Part shown: one piece after another, positions 45,080-58,200 of the stretch | Layout of the letters: each line of letters starts with the position of its first letter | Position numbering within the stretch: position 1 is the first letter of the stretch | DNA from: Lingula anatina | Lineage: Eukaryota; Brachiopoda; Lingulata; Lingulida; Lingulidae | DNA length: 64,000 bases | Direction of reading: 5' to 3' | Assembly: GCF_001039355.2 (NCBI RefSeq) | Contig: NW_019775479.1 | Span: 119,619 to 183,618 of the forward strand | Made by a program: the position numbers and the translations under genes | Notes under the pieces: generated by a model | Databases searched by the model: none | Told to the model about the DNA's origin: nothing | What the model saw: the letters and a program-made list of their open reading frames with translations, nothing else

Positions 45080-46897
45080 AACTAACTCATTAAATTGATG
45101 GTTAATTTGGACTACTTACTTATCTAACATACTAATATTTATCAGTCTCATTTATAAAAAGCAGAGAAAGCAGACAGAAGAATGTATTCATATATGCCTT
45201 TTGGTGTTGTTTTACAAAATGCTAGTTAATTATAACAGGTGGTATTCAGGACACAGACCATGACTACTAGAAATCGCCAGTGGATTTTTGGAATTTGGAT
45301 TTTTAATGAGAACGGTGCCTTAGATACAATGTTTTATTCCATTTTAAATAAATCAGAATAATCTAATATTGGATTCCTTGCAAAGCATAATATTTGTTGT
45401 GCCCATCATATTACTGTCATTACAGATTACACAACTACACATAATATTAATAATAATAATAATAATAATAATAGCCCAGTTTCTACTTCCAGCATCGAGC
45501 TGGTTTATATTGAGTCTGGTAGTTTTATTTGTCTTAAGATGACAAAGCTCAGAAATGTTAATTAAGGGCATCAGGTATGCTAAGAAAAAAACTATTATTT
45601 AAGTATTTATTTGTTAAGTTATTTAGGTTAAATTGAAAAAGAAAAGACTTCAGAAGAAAATAGGACCTTTGGAACATGTTCAGACCTGCTTAAAGCTACT
45701 CTTTTTAAATATGAATTGATTTGTTATTATCAAGTTGTCAGAAAATAAGTGAAATTAGTAAGCCACAGCTACTGAAAAAGAAGTGCAATAATACATAACA
45801 CTTCATTATATACAGAATATCTGTAAATACCTGGATGGATTTTTTACAAGGTAACTAAATTACAACCTAATTGCTATCGGCTTCCCAAACAGGTATACTA
45901 AAGAACAAAACAAGGATAAGGAAACTTGGTACATTTGATAAATGTAAGTACTTATTACTTAAAATTCCAAGATTGCTGCACAGAAGTTATAAAAGGTGAA
46001 GAACAGTTACAAAAAAAAAAACTACTTGTATGGGTTATTAAATGAACATTGATCCATCCATTAAGAAATATTCACATTGTTGATCTCCTTATGATCGTAA
46101 ACATTGTAATTAATCTTCAAAGGGAATATTCATAATAAGTTATCTGTAGCTGACTTGGATAAATGCTGGGGAGTCTCTGCTTGGAAGCTTAATTCATTTA
46201 TTAACCAAACAGTACCTTTTTATATGGAGAGGGAAAAATAACTGGTCTCGTCTGTAAGATGCTCAAGTGTGGTATTGATGGTTACCGTTAACAAGCATAT
46301 TATGATGTAAATGCACACTAAATTAAAATGATATTTTTATTTATAAAAGGGCTGCTACTAGTAACTCATTCCCTCTGTAGGGATCTAGGTAATACTCTGT
46401 AGGTGATACTCTTCAGGAGCGGATTTAGGCCGTCTTCTGGAAGACAGTCAGATTTTCAAGTTTACATTGATGGGTATCTAATTTTTTCTGTTGGAAGACG
46501 GTCAAAATTGGAAGATGGATCAATAAAAATAATGTGGAAGACTGTCACAAAATATCTCTGGATCCGCCCCTGCTCTTAGCACAACAGTGTTCAATATGCT
46601 CATTGATGCTCTGGGTGACAAATTAATTCAGCCCAACACTAATCTGGTCCCCATTTCTGCACCAAACACCTGTAAATTGCACATTTTTTACAGATGAACT
46701 AATTAAGGGTCTATTATGTATTCAAAAGCAACCTTCAAATGTGAACAATCAGTCATGAGCAAAAATGGTGCAAATGTTTTTTTAGCCTTTTCTCATATTT
46801 GGAGAAACCAAACAGTGGATACTGACATTTCAGATTTTAGGAAAGTATACAACAGTATCATATTTCAGTAATAAAAATTGCCATAAAGGCTTGATGT
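45080..46897. other. Non-coding stretch, no gene seen
   Basis: Holds a half copy of the palindromic element (45236-45316) and a short (AAT)n run near 45450. No exon was recognised. Confidence 0.4.
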
Positions 46898-47481
46898 TTC
46901 AAAATAACCAACCCACATATTGCCAACAATTAAGTATCTACCTATCAAAAAAAATATTGCCTTGGTATGTACTTGCCTGCTAGTAGCTATCTATATAAAG
47001 TACACATAACTGGTAGTTAGATGATCTTGAGACTTAAATAACAAGTATCTAAAACAATACTTACATTCTATTGCCACACTAATTATCCGGACAAGGTGCA
47101 ATTGACTGAGTGGGTAACTGACTGACTGAGTAACTTCAACTGGGAACTGGAAGAAATAGAATATTATATAAACTCAATTGACTATTATTTAATCTAGCAT
47201 TGATGCTCTTTATATCACAAACATATTCCTTTACTTTTGATCAGCTCCACATTGTTGAGAAGAAACTATGGTTACTCAAAAAATATATAGCATATAATAA
47301 TAATAATAATAATAATATTTATTTACAGTCTAAAATCCATATATAAAATGTTCCGCAGATTTTACAGGGGTAAAATGAACAGAATATGATCAATAGAGTC
47401 AATAATAAAAAATAGACAGTTGAGATATAAACTTTAAGATATTGAAATATATGGTGCAATGTAAATAAATATATACTGTAG
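46898..47481. repeat. Tandem 0.9-kb unit 1 (partial)
   Basis: AATAACCAACCCACATATTG to ATATACTGTAG, with an (AAT)n tract near 47295. Collinear with 52177-52782. It holds a minus-strand exon-like block with a TTTCTTCCAG acceptor and a GTAAGTATTG donor. Confidence 0.85.
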
Positions 47482-50400
47482 CAGTAGGACACATACTGTT
47501 AGGATTTAGGTGTGATTTGAAACGTCATGGATTCTTTGGTACGTCCGCGTCACGAAATAGCGCCAAAAAAGTGGCGCGATGAAAAATGCGTACCTCTGAA
47601 ATAAATAAACTTTGCGAAAAAACTACAGTGAATTGACTTTTCATAATTTTGAGACTAGACGAAGAGTTTTCTGTCTTTTGAAATACTGTAAGCTTTCATC
47701 AAAGCACTGTACAAAATTACAGTTATTTCTCTCCGAATCCAGAAAACTGAAAATTTTATGTGTCCGAAAATGCTTTTGTATAGCGAGGGACTATATTGCG
47801 AGGAAATTGTTTCCAAACACGAAATTGGCTTAAAATCAATAAAATGGTCGAATATATATCCAGGTTTTTTTCGATTTTGAAGGGAATTTCCCGCACACTC
47901 TCTGGTTAAGAAGTCTCGACAGAAAATCCAAAAAGTTGTGAAAAAAAGGTGCAAAATTCTTCCCCTGAGGCACCTCCGATAAGAGTGCATATCTCATTTA
48001 TTTCCCGAACTTAAAATTACGTTTATTCATCCAAAAAAGTTAGTGACTAACCTCAATTTTCACTCAAAGCAATGATGTTCCATAACTTGCTACAACAGCA
48101 TTTTTTGACTTTGAACTGTGGAAGTTCAAAAAAGTCATGTGATACAAAACATGTGACGCACAGATTTGGGTGCTAAAATGCACCTTTATAGACCCATATT
48201 AAGTCAAATATAAATTTAAGAAACAGAATAAACATTTCTTTTATCAAAGACCAAAAACTTAATACAAATTTAGTAAATTTACCGAAATCCCGCCCACTAA
48301 ACGAGAGGTGTACTGAGGTGCTTTCCAACGAAACCCCGCAATTTATTACGAGGCAGTGACAGGTGAAGTAGGTTGTGCGGCAAGTTATGATTTTTATCCT
48401 TGCTGAAATATGGAACCCACATATTTATAGCATGTCAGAGACTTATTATCAGGTACGTATGCATTTTATTTAGATTGTAAAATATATATAAATGCTTTTA
48501 ATTACAAGAAATGTGCTAGTTTCGTTCCACTACGAACTGTACATAATCAAACACATTTGTTATACATTGTATCTTGTTGTTAAAATGTGCACCGTGTGAC
48601 CGACGCAAGCTCATTCAGAGTAATCCAACTACAGTTCCTTTTTAAGATTAACTTTTAATCTAGTGTTATTTAGAATACTAGTGTTACATAACAGCATGTG
48701 CTTTAATTAGTACGTACGTGTACTGCAGCTGTATAACGTAGCATTGCGAGCACCTGTCATGTGAAGCATAGATAATGTGCTTGTATATATTGATTGAATT
48801 ATGAATACATCACCTTTTATTTGTAATAATTAGCAATAGATAAGGGGGTATTTGGCAAGATTTCACATTGCTCTTGTCTTTTTTCAGGCTGAATGAAATT
48901 TTTAAAAAAACTTTTTAACATTGATTTAAGAAAAAGATGTTCCGATATAGAATGATATAAGTATTTATGTAAAATGAGTTTTTTTTTATGATCAGTTAAC
49001 CTCATTTTCAGTATATAGGTCCATTTGAAAGTGTAGGATTTTTTTTTTTATAAATGTTGAAAAATGTTAAATCCATGACTTGCTAGTACAGGTACAGCTA
49101 TGAGAATGAAGGTTGAGCCTATTTTGGTACCAAAAGTTTTTTTAATGACCTTTTGAATAATATTTACACATTATTAACACTAATAAAAATCAGGTTATTA
49201 GGAGATGTAAATTTATTTTACTGACACATTTTGTCATCAATCTCCAGCATATTTTTTTACCATTCCTGGTAACAGTGGTTTTGCAAATTACTTTCTATGA
49301 GAATTCAGTTTTGCTGTGTTTTGTCTAAAACATCTGACTCTGTCCTGTCATTCATTCTCTTGCTAATAATGGATTTACTAAATTGAAGACTTTATTAATG
49401 GCTAAAATGTAACAAAAAATGAAAAATAATGACATGCACCAACAAACTTAACAAAGGTTTTTCAATTTTTTATAAATCTGGCCATACCATGTAGGTAGCC
49501 ACTAGCTATTAATTGAGTTATTTGAAATAAACGCTCAAGACGTATTGAATTTCTGAGACACTAATACACTATACTCACTTCCTGATGAAATTGTAAATTT
49601 TCTACTTGAGTAAAAAAAATGTAGGTTGATTGGAGAATGTTATATGGTTCTGTAATCAACAGTAAGGAAGGTTTAAAATATAATCCATTTATGTTTCCTG
49701 TGTTAAAACAGATAAAGCCAGTAATTATTATTTTATTATGCGAGTTCCTAAACTTGTGTTGTTAGGTACCACTTAGAAAATCTTCTGTTACTTTCTCACT
49801 TTTAATCAAATTTAGAAAAAAGTTAAATGGACCTTTATATTGTGAATGTGTGTAAACAGATTGTTTTTACTTTAAGTTGCATGGAATTGTAAATTCTGAA
49901 TTTATTCTCATTTTCTTTTCCAGGTAAAAAGAAGAAAGTCAGGCTTTGAAGTGCCCTGAAAACTGATCATGATGATATGCTGCATCATTATCATGCATTC
50001 CTATGAGTTACATTAAAATAACTGTCACCAAGCCCTTAGTGAAAATTGGATATCAAAGTATTCATTGACAGGACTTTTTGAAAACATAAATATAGATTTT
50101 TTAAAAAAGAAATACAGCTTCTGTGGTATTTCTGTAAGATAATTGGATGGTAGTGTTGCAAACAAGTATTATTATGGACTCATTTTTTCTAATTGGATTA
50201 CTAGGAACCAGCTAATTCACATTCAAACAAGAATTTAAAAAGAAAAAAGGATCCCAAAATAATAAAAGAGGTATTTTGAAGATATTTACACTCTACATTC
50301 ATTTGTACCCAGTATGTAATGACTGGTGTTCACAAAAAGCATGTTACACATTCCCATATTTTTGTATCAGATATCGAATACAAGCATATGGAACTGTTTT

Positions 50401-51884
50401 GAATAAAGACATAAATTGCCCTTGGTGATCAGCATATTTTCCTCTTAGTCTTAAAAGGATAGCTAATGTATTTTGAGATAATGCATTTGAAGACAGAAAA
50501 TGTATGAAAATTTCTTCAGCAAAAAGAAAAAAAGGAAAGTTATTAAGTCCAACCTAGTGCAATGAAAGTGAAATTTTTTGATTAATAATGAAATTTTTTT
50601 TTTTTTCATTTTTACACACTTTGTATAACTAAATATTTGTGTATTCTTACTAGCGCCCATGCATGCATATGGACTTTCTATGCATGTATACTTATAGCAT
50701 TGTTTTAAAAATAAAATTATTTCCTGTTGTTTTTATCCTGTTTTTTTTTATTGAATATAAAAGAGGTAATTGTTTATATCAGCCCAAAACGAATTCTGCT
50801 GAAGTAAATAACAACCCCCCCCCCCCCCCACTTCTTACTAATGGTTACTGGGGTACTGAATCAGTTCTGACATTCAAAATTAGTCTGTACTGTGGTTTTT
50901 TTAAAATTTGTTTTAAAAGATTACTACAGAGTATAGCCATCACGTGATTGGATGCCAAGCACAGATTCCAAAATAATTGTGAAAACTACCAGTTTGGTGT
51001 TAAAATGGAATATATATTGTATTCCAATTGATTCTTTACACTATTTATTCTTAAATGTGAATCTCATACGAACAGTTGTTAACCCTTTAAAATATTTAAT
51101 ATAGGAACGATGAATTTGTCTGTGCAAAATAAAGAAAAACAACTTGATTGGTTTTATTTTAAACTTAATTTTTGGATTCAGAAATGTTCAATTACCTATA
51201 TAATTTCATATGAACATTGAAACATATGCAAGGTACATGTACTGGTAGTAGGGCATAGAAAAAGAAGGTGCAACAATATTAAATTTACAAGTTAGATATA
51301 AAACTGACACGCATTGTTTGACTATCAATTGAAACTGTCATAATATCCGAAATAACCAGTGATAATCGCCAAAATAAAGTACATCTGCAAATGTAAACAA
51401 ACGTTGAGTTGGGCCCGTCTTGGGTCATGGATGACGCAAAAACCTGGATTTTGCACGATTTTTGGTACAAAAAATTCTGCAACATTTGTTTCCAAAGATG
51501 GATTTTAATAATTTTTTATACACACAGCATTGTTTAAAAGATACGTTATCTCTTATCTGGAATTTCCCGCACACTCTCTAGTTGAGGAATAGTGGCCAAA
51601 GTTACGATGTTGCCAAGGTCAAATTTTACCGCTCAGTGCGACTTTGACGAACGCAAGCTGGCTCTACACTACATAATTTCAATAGAAGTGTACATGAATA
51701 TGAAGTCTACATACCCAACAATCATAATATCGTATTAGACTTGCTAAGTATGCATTTATTTAGAGTATATAGCTATTCTTCGACCAAGTTAAAATTTTTA
51801 CAAAATTTGAGCCCGACGTTACGTCCTGGCTTGAGAAAACGACGTTATATCACTCCGCCTCGACAGTATGTGTGTGTCCTACTG
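47482..51884. mobile_element. 4.4-kb DNA transposon with 5-bp target duplication
   Basis: Ends CAGTAGGACACATACTGT and, inverted, CAGTAGGACACACACATACTGT. Flanked by TGTAG at 47477-47481 and 51885-51889. The uninterrupted site ACTGTAGGTCCC is seen at 52776 and 55026. GGAATTTCCCGCACACTCTCT occurs near both ends (47881 and 51560). No transposase frame was recognised, so it is probably non-autonomous. The 5-bp duplication and CAG ends recall hAT5-like or related groups; the class is uncertain. Confidence 0.8.
48387..49959 (+). other. Possible spliced small transcript with a 33-codon ORF
   Basis: ATG at 48387 begins MIFILAEIWNPHIY and runs to a donor (CAG then GTACGT at 48453). The acceptor TTTTCTTTTCCAG precedes 49924, and the frame continues VKRRKSGFEVP to TGA at 49957-49959. 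AATAAA follows at 50402-50407. No homologue is recognised and the ORF may be chance; it lies inside the 4.4-kb transposon. Confidence 0.25.
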
Positions 51885-51889
51885 TGTAG

Positions 51890-52558
51890 GTCCCATTCAA
51901 AACAAGATGATCCGCCAACTAGCAGATCAGCCAACTAAATAGGGCTGACCCCATTTTAAAAGTGATAGGGCTGAATCCCAAAGGTCTCACGTCCTCCACA
52001 TGTGCCCTTAAACGGATTTAACCACATATCCGGGTTTAATTATTAGGCCCCTGCAGTTGTGGCGTGTGTGGGGGAAAGAAGACCGTTAAGGAATAAATGA
52101 CATGGCTTTTGAAGTGGGGTAAAACATATTTAGTGGACAGATCTACTTGTCAATAGTCCCTCTATTCTATTGCTTCAATAACCAACCCACATATTGCCAA
52201 CATTAAGTATCTACCTATCCAAAAGTATTGCCTCAGTATGTACTTGCCTGCTAGTAGCTATCTATATAAAGTGCACATAACTGGTACTTAGATGACCTTG
52301 AGATGTAAATGACAAGTATCTAAAACAATACTTACATTCTATTGCCACACTAATTATCCGGACAAGGTGCAATTGACTGAGTGGGTAACTGACTGACTAA
52401 CTTCAACTGGGAACTGGAAGAAATAGAATATTATATAAACTCAATTGACTATTATTTAATCTAGCATTGATGCTCTTTATATCACAAACATATTCCTTTA
52501 CTTTTGATAAGCTCCACATTGTTGAGAAGAAACTATGGTTACTCAAAAATTATATAGC

Positions 52559-52599
<41 letters not shown>

Positions 52600-52781
52600 T
52601 CATTATTATTATTATTATTATTATTTACAGTCTAAAATCCATATATAAAATGTTCAGTAGATTTTACAGAGGTAAAATGAACAGAATATGATCAATAGAG
52701 TCAATAATAAAAAATAGACAATTGAGATATAAACTTTAAGATATTGAAATATATGGTGCGATGTAAATAAACATATACTGT
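51890..52781. repeat. Tandem 0.9-kb unit 2
   Basis: Begins GTCCCATTCAAAACAAGATG and ends ATATACTGTAG. Carries (AAT)n/(ATT)n at about 52563-52623. Uninterrupted, so it serves as the empty-site reference for both insertions. Confidence 0.9.
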
Positions 52782-55028
52782 AGGTCCCATTCAAAAAAAA
52801 GATGATCTGCCAACTAGCAGATCTGCCAACTAAATAGGGCTGACCCCATTTTAAAAGTGATAGCGCTGAATCCCAAAGGTCTCACATCCTCCACATGTGC
52901 CCTTAAACGGATTTAACCATGTGTCTGGGTTTAATTATTAGGCCCCTGCAGTTGTGGCGTGTGTGGGGGAAAGAAGACCGTTAAGGAATAAATGACATGG
53001 CTTTTGAAGTGTGGTAAAACATATTTAGTGGACAGATCTACTTGTCAATAGTCCCTCTATTCTATTGCTTCAATAACCAACCCACATATTGCCAACATTA
53101 AGTATCTACCTATCCAAAAGTATTGCCTCAGTATGTACTTGCCTGCTAGTAGCTATCTATATAAAGTGCACATAACTGGTACTTAGATGATCTTGAGACG
53201 TAAATGACAAGTATCTAAAACAATACTTACATTCTATTGCCACACTAATTATCCGGACAAGGTGCAATTGACTGAGTGGGTAACTGACTGACTGAGTAAC
53301 TTCAACTGGGAACTGGAAGAAATAGAATATTATATAAACTCAATTGACTATTATTTAATCTAGCATTGACACTCTTTATATCACAAACATATTCCTTTAC
53401 TTTTGATCAGCTCCACATTGTTGAGAACAGGGCTCGACATTAGCGCCTGTACGCCTGTCAGGGACAGGTAAAAATTCATTTCGGACAGGTGAAGTTGCAG
53501 GGTTGCCTGTCCAATGGACAGGTCATGTTTTGTGAGAAATTTGGAGCAAAAGTCTTTAAAAAATCATTTTTTTGTTGCATACTAACGTCTTTTATTCTCT
53601 TCCTAGACGGCCTTGAAAAGAGTGACCTACTTTTGGCACAAAACACATGCAGTCGCAAAACGAAAGCTGAGTAAACTTACCGCCAAATTATGAAAGAGAA
53701 CACCCTCCAGAACTTCATCAGACAAAATTTATTCACATATCTGGTTCTTTACTGAATATTTATTTAGTTCAAAATCTACGTGCTCTAGTAATAAAGACTG
53801 TTCCAAAAACAGAAACTACACAAGTACTGTACTGGGTACAAAGCCAGATTGAACTGGATGAACTGGCTATATCTAGTTCGTTGTCAAGGCAACATACTGC
53901 CTGTCAATCAAATACGTTGTATGCTATCTACTCACTATGTAAGTGAAATCTTTTGGACTGAAGATCTTGTTGAAATTTTGTTTATTTGCCAAAATATAAC
54001 CTGAAATTTTGTATGATGTTTTCTTAAATGACTCTAGCATCACCTATATTATTTACAGTTAAAAAATTAGTGCTGGAATATGATAAATTAACATTGCTGT
54101 CATATAACAGTGTGATATTGATGTAAGGAAGAAATTAGTAATAACAAATATGAGAATTTAAATAAAAAGAAGGGGAACTTTTTATACTGATTTTATTTAA
54201 TTCATATATTTAAAAAAAAAGTCAAACACATGATAACCCCTAAAGAAGTTAAATTGTTAACATAAATATAAGTTAAGTATTATAAAATGAATATTATGTA
54301 AATTTTCATTGAACTATATTCAAATATCATTAATTTTGAATATTTTAATAAAATTAATTTAACAGTACCCCCTCCCCACTTCCCACTCAGGGTATTTTTT
54401 TTTTAGCTGTGGTTAAACTTCATGTGAATCTATTATCAAATTGCAGATTTTCAATTAGTAGACCCTGTACCCCAAATCCTCGGAGAAGCCCTGATTGGAA
54501 CTATGTTAAATCAGACTTATATGGAAGATTTAATCTTCAGGAGTTCACAAGTATGAAAAAACAACTTTTTATCTGAAAATAAATTCACTTTAAGGTGCAT
54601 TTTCCCAGCTAATTTAATTGAGTATTTTGGTAATAAATACATTTAATGTATGATTACACATATTAATTTACAAAGTTCTAGGTATGAATAGAAAAAAAAA
54701 AAATTGGTTTTGTTGGACAGGTGGGTTTGAAAATCGGACAGGTCAAATTTATGACCACCTGTCCGAAGGACAGGTGCTCAAAAAAGTTAGTGTCTAGCCC
54801 TGGAGAAGAAACTATGGTTACTCAAAAAATATATAGCATATAATAATAATAATAATTATAATAATAATAATATTTATTTACAGTCTAAAATCCATATATA
54901 AAATGTTCAGTAGATTTTACAGAGGTAAAATGAACAGAATATGATCAATAGAGTTAATAATAAAAAATAGACAGTTAACATATAAAGATATTGAAATATA
55001 TGGTGCAATGTAAATAAATATATACTGT
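52782..55028. repeat. Tandem 0.9-kb unit 3, split by a transposon
   Basis: Unit sequence at 52782-53427 and 54808-55028 is continuous with unit 2 once the insertion at 53428-54802 is left out. Confidence 0.9.
53428..54802. mobile_element. hAT-like non-autonomous element, 5-bp target duplication
   Basis: Ends CAGGGCTCGACATTA and, inverted, CAGGGCTAGACACTAA. GAGAA flanks it at 53423-53427 and 54803-54807. The empty site GTTGAGAAGAAACTATGG is intact at 47252 and 52518. Both ends carry repeated GGACAGGT/ACCTGTCC motifs. It has no long ORF. CAGGG-type ends with 5-bp duplications fit the hAT5 group. Confidence 0.85.
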
Positions 55029-55632
55029 AGGTCCCTTTCAAAAGAAGATGATCTGCCAACTAGCAGATCCACTGACTAAATAGGGCTGACCCCACTTTAA
55101 AAGTGATAGCTCTGAATCCTCAGGGCCACTGCCTCCATATGTGCCCTTAAACGGGTTTTATTATTAGGCCCCTGCAGTTGTGGCGTGTGGGGGCAAGAAG
55201 ACCGTTAAGGAATTTAACATATTTAGTGGACAGATCTGCTTGTCAATGGTCCCTCTATTCTGTTGCTTCAATAACCAACCCACATACTGCATGCAATTTA
55301 GTATCTGCCTAGATGTTAAAGTATTGCATTTTCTACTTGAATTCTAGTACTTAGCTATCTACATCAAATGCATATTTCTGGTATTTTGATGATCGTGAGA
55401 CTTACATGCTAATGATTTAAACCAAAAAATACTTACATTCTATTGCCACACTTATTATTCTGTGAAGCTTCAACTGAATTGCTTCTAACTTCAACTGTGA
55501 GCTGGAAGAAATATAATATTATATAAATTCAACCTACAATTATTCAATCTAGCATTGATGCTCTTTATATCACAAACATACTCCTTCACTTTTTATCAGC
55601 CACAATGTTGAGAAGAAACTATGGTTACTACA
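55029..55632. repeat. Tandem 0.9-kb unit 4 (diverged, partial)
   Basis: Begins GTCCCTTTCAAAAGAAGATG and ends CTATGGTTACTACAAG. More diverged than units 1-3 and lacks the microsatellite half. Confidence 0.8.
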
Positions 55633-55674
55633 AGTATATTAAAATATCACCAGTAATGTTAGTACTTACTAGTA

Positions 55675-55834
55675 CTGTAACACAGGATAAACCTTGACCC
55701 CCTTTTGGAGCAAAGAACACATGCTGTTCAACACCAGAAAACAAATGCATAATATCCTGTGAATCAATGAAGGGCAAATTTTCCCCAATAAAGAAATGTG
55801 GCATCAATTCAGAGAAGCAAGACACCATTACCAT
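55675..55834 (-). CDS. Possible exon of unknown gene
   Basis: An open frame ends at a consensus donor (GTACTA then GTAAGTAC). It could begin at an ATG at 55834, or after an acceptor (CATTGATTCACAG) with DIMHLFSGVEQHVFF. Downstream on minus, the unit 4 exon-like block (acceptor TTTCTTCCAG, donor GAATGTAAGT, about 55437-55501) could be the next exon. Not recognised; it might be an upstream exon of the EGF/coiled-coil gene or a relic. Confidence 0.25.
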
Positions 55835-56119
55835 TTAATGAGATTTTTCACATAGCTATTCTTAACTTTCTTTAGTCGTGAATAGTGTTGATGCACATCT
55901 CTAAAAGTTATGCACAGTTTCAAATACTACAGAGCTTTAGGATACAGATTTGACATAAACATCTTCAGTGTCTGATGTTATGTATGTATGATCTTTTCAA
56001 CTGTTGATTAGGATTTTTTGCTATATTTTTGCTCCTTAATTGTTTCCAATAGCAGTATAAATAACTCCTCTTAAATACTAACATTAAACTGAAATGTACA
56101 ACTTACCAAGCTTCTTCTG

Positions 56120-56400
56120 TAAACCTGTGGCCTTCTTCACAATGTCTCTTGTTGCACATTTCTAGGTCACTGCATCTCATTAGTCAAATGAACTGGGGAT
56201 TGTGGGAAACCTCCTGATGAGAGCTTAAAATCTTCCTAAGGGAGTTCTGGCTTTTCTGTTAACCTCTCCACCCTTAGCAAAAGTCTCTAGTTGCACATTT
56301 CTAGGTCACTGCATCTCATTAGTCAAATGAACTGGGGATTGTGGGAAACCTCTTGATGAGAGCTTATAGAATCTTCCTAACAGAGTTTTGGCTTTTCTGT
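56120..56400. repeat. 139-bp tandem duplication
   Basis: GTTGCACATTTCTAGGTCAC recurs at 56151 and 56290, followed in both copies by TGGGGATTGTGGGAAACCTC. Confidence 0.9.
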
Positions 56401-56499
56401 TAACCTCTTCACCCACAGTATAAGTAAACAAAATAGCACTGTTGTGACATGTATTTATTTCCATTTTTGACACTTTTTTCAACATAAAATAAACAGTTT

Positions 56500-56931
56500 A
56501 CTGCAATTTTTATATGATTAACTAAGAAAATAGATGAGATGGGAAAAATATCAACAGAACAGTGTTAAATGTCCAATTTCCTCCATTCTGAGATTCTGAA
56601 TATAGTGGGTGATTGAATCTGACAAAATGCAATGATATGAGTTTACTTCCGTTTTAATACAATAACAAGTTTACCATAATTTTTACATAATCAACTAAAA
56701 ATATTGTAAAGAAACAGGAAATGTCAAACAAACACTTTTACGTATCTTATTAGTTCAATAATGAGACTGTTAACATGCCTAAGAATTGAATCTGAGGGAA
56801 TGTGAAAAAACAGCTTAACTTAATTCTAAAATAATGGCCCGATTATGCTGATTTTCAAATTCAATCTGCGTTTTAGTAAGATTGACCACTCCTGTGTGTA
56901 TAATGACAAATGGCCTATCTGTTTTTCTTAT

Positions 56932-56975
<44 letters not shown>

Positions 56976-58200
56976 CTGAAAATATTTTAAAAATTAAATT
57001 TCACCAAAAAAAAAAAAACTGTTTAACTGGAAGAAAAAATTACCAAACAGCCTGCATTGCCTACTAAAGCTGTATGTTAGCCCCATGTTTCTTTCCTGTA
57101 AGTTTGAAAACAGTGAGTGACATGGTTTTTCTTAAATGGTCATCTTGGGAGCAGTGCCCAAAATAGGGGTTTCTTCAAATTTTGATGCAACATTACATAA
57201 TGTTTAACAGCATAATGACCATCAATTTTTAATAATAAAATATTAGTAACATGGACATTCAGAAAATGTGACCAGCAAAAGTCTTCAGGCCAATGGAACT
57301 TCAAAGTCACACCTTGAAAATATTATGCCAAAATGTAAACAAGACAGCACTGTTCTGAAATGTTTTTTTTTTTCATTTTTAACAAGTTTTTAAACATAAA
57401 ACAAAATTAACAGGTTACTGCCATTTTTATACGATCAACTAAGAAAATTGATGAGATGGGAAAAATATCAATACAACAGTGTTAAATGTCCAATTTCCTC
57501 CATTCTGAGATTCTGAACAAAGTGAATGATTGAATCTGACAAACTTCAATGATATGAGTTTGTTTCCATTTTTGAAACTTTATTACACAATACACGATAA
57601 CAAGTTTACCATCAGTTTTACATAATCAACTAATAATGTTGTAAAGNAGAAGATGATTAGCGACCCCACCCAGACATGGACTCTTGGATCCGGAAGACCC
57701 AGAAGATTTTCAATTTTAATGTAATATTACACAATGCTTAACAGCAAAATAACCATCAATTTTTTAATAATAAAATAAAAGTATCATGGACATTCAAAAA
57801 ATGTGACTAGCTCATATAGTTCAGAGTCACACTTTGAAAATCCCCAAATGTAAAGAAAAGAAAATGTATTGAAAAGAGTTTATGTCCATTTTCAACACCT
57901 TTTTTACATAAAACAAAATAATCAATTTACTGACATTTTTATATGATCAATTGAAAAAAATGTTGTCAAAGGAAAAAATAACAATGGAACAGATTCTTAA
58001 CTTAGTGAATGATTGAATCTGACGAACTGCATAATGTGCAGGTCTACAATTTTTATATAATCAACTAACAATATTGTTAAGAAGCAGAAAATATCAAAAC
58101 AACACTCTTACATATCCAATTAGTTCCATAATGAGACTATTAACATGCCTTAGAATTAAATCTAAAGAAAAAAACACTTATTTATATATAAAAAAGGCTA
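56500..58200. repeat. Cluster of dispersed repeat copies
   Basis: Three or more copies of the block with AGTGTTAAATGTCCAATTTC and ATTCTGAGATTCTGAA (56.52-56.75, 57.36-57.65 and part of 57.88-58.15), one GATTATGCTGATTTTC unit (56836-56938) and an (AT)n tract at 56936-56972. An N lies at 57647. No gene was seen. Confidence 0.75.

Noticed and set aside
52467-52691. Plus-strand frame with runs of Asn and Ile
   Set aside because: It is the AAT/ATT microsatellite of tandem unit 2 in translation.
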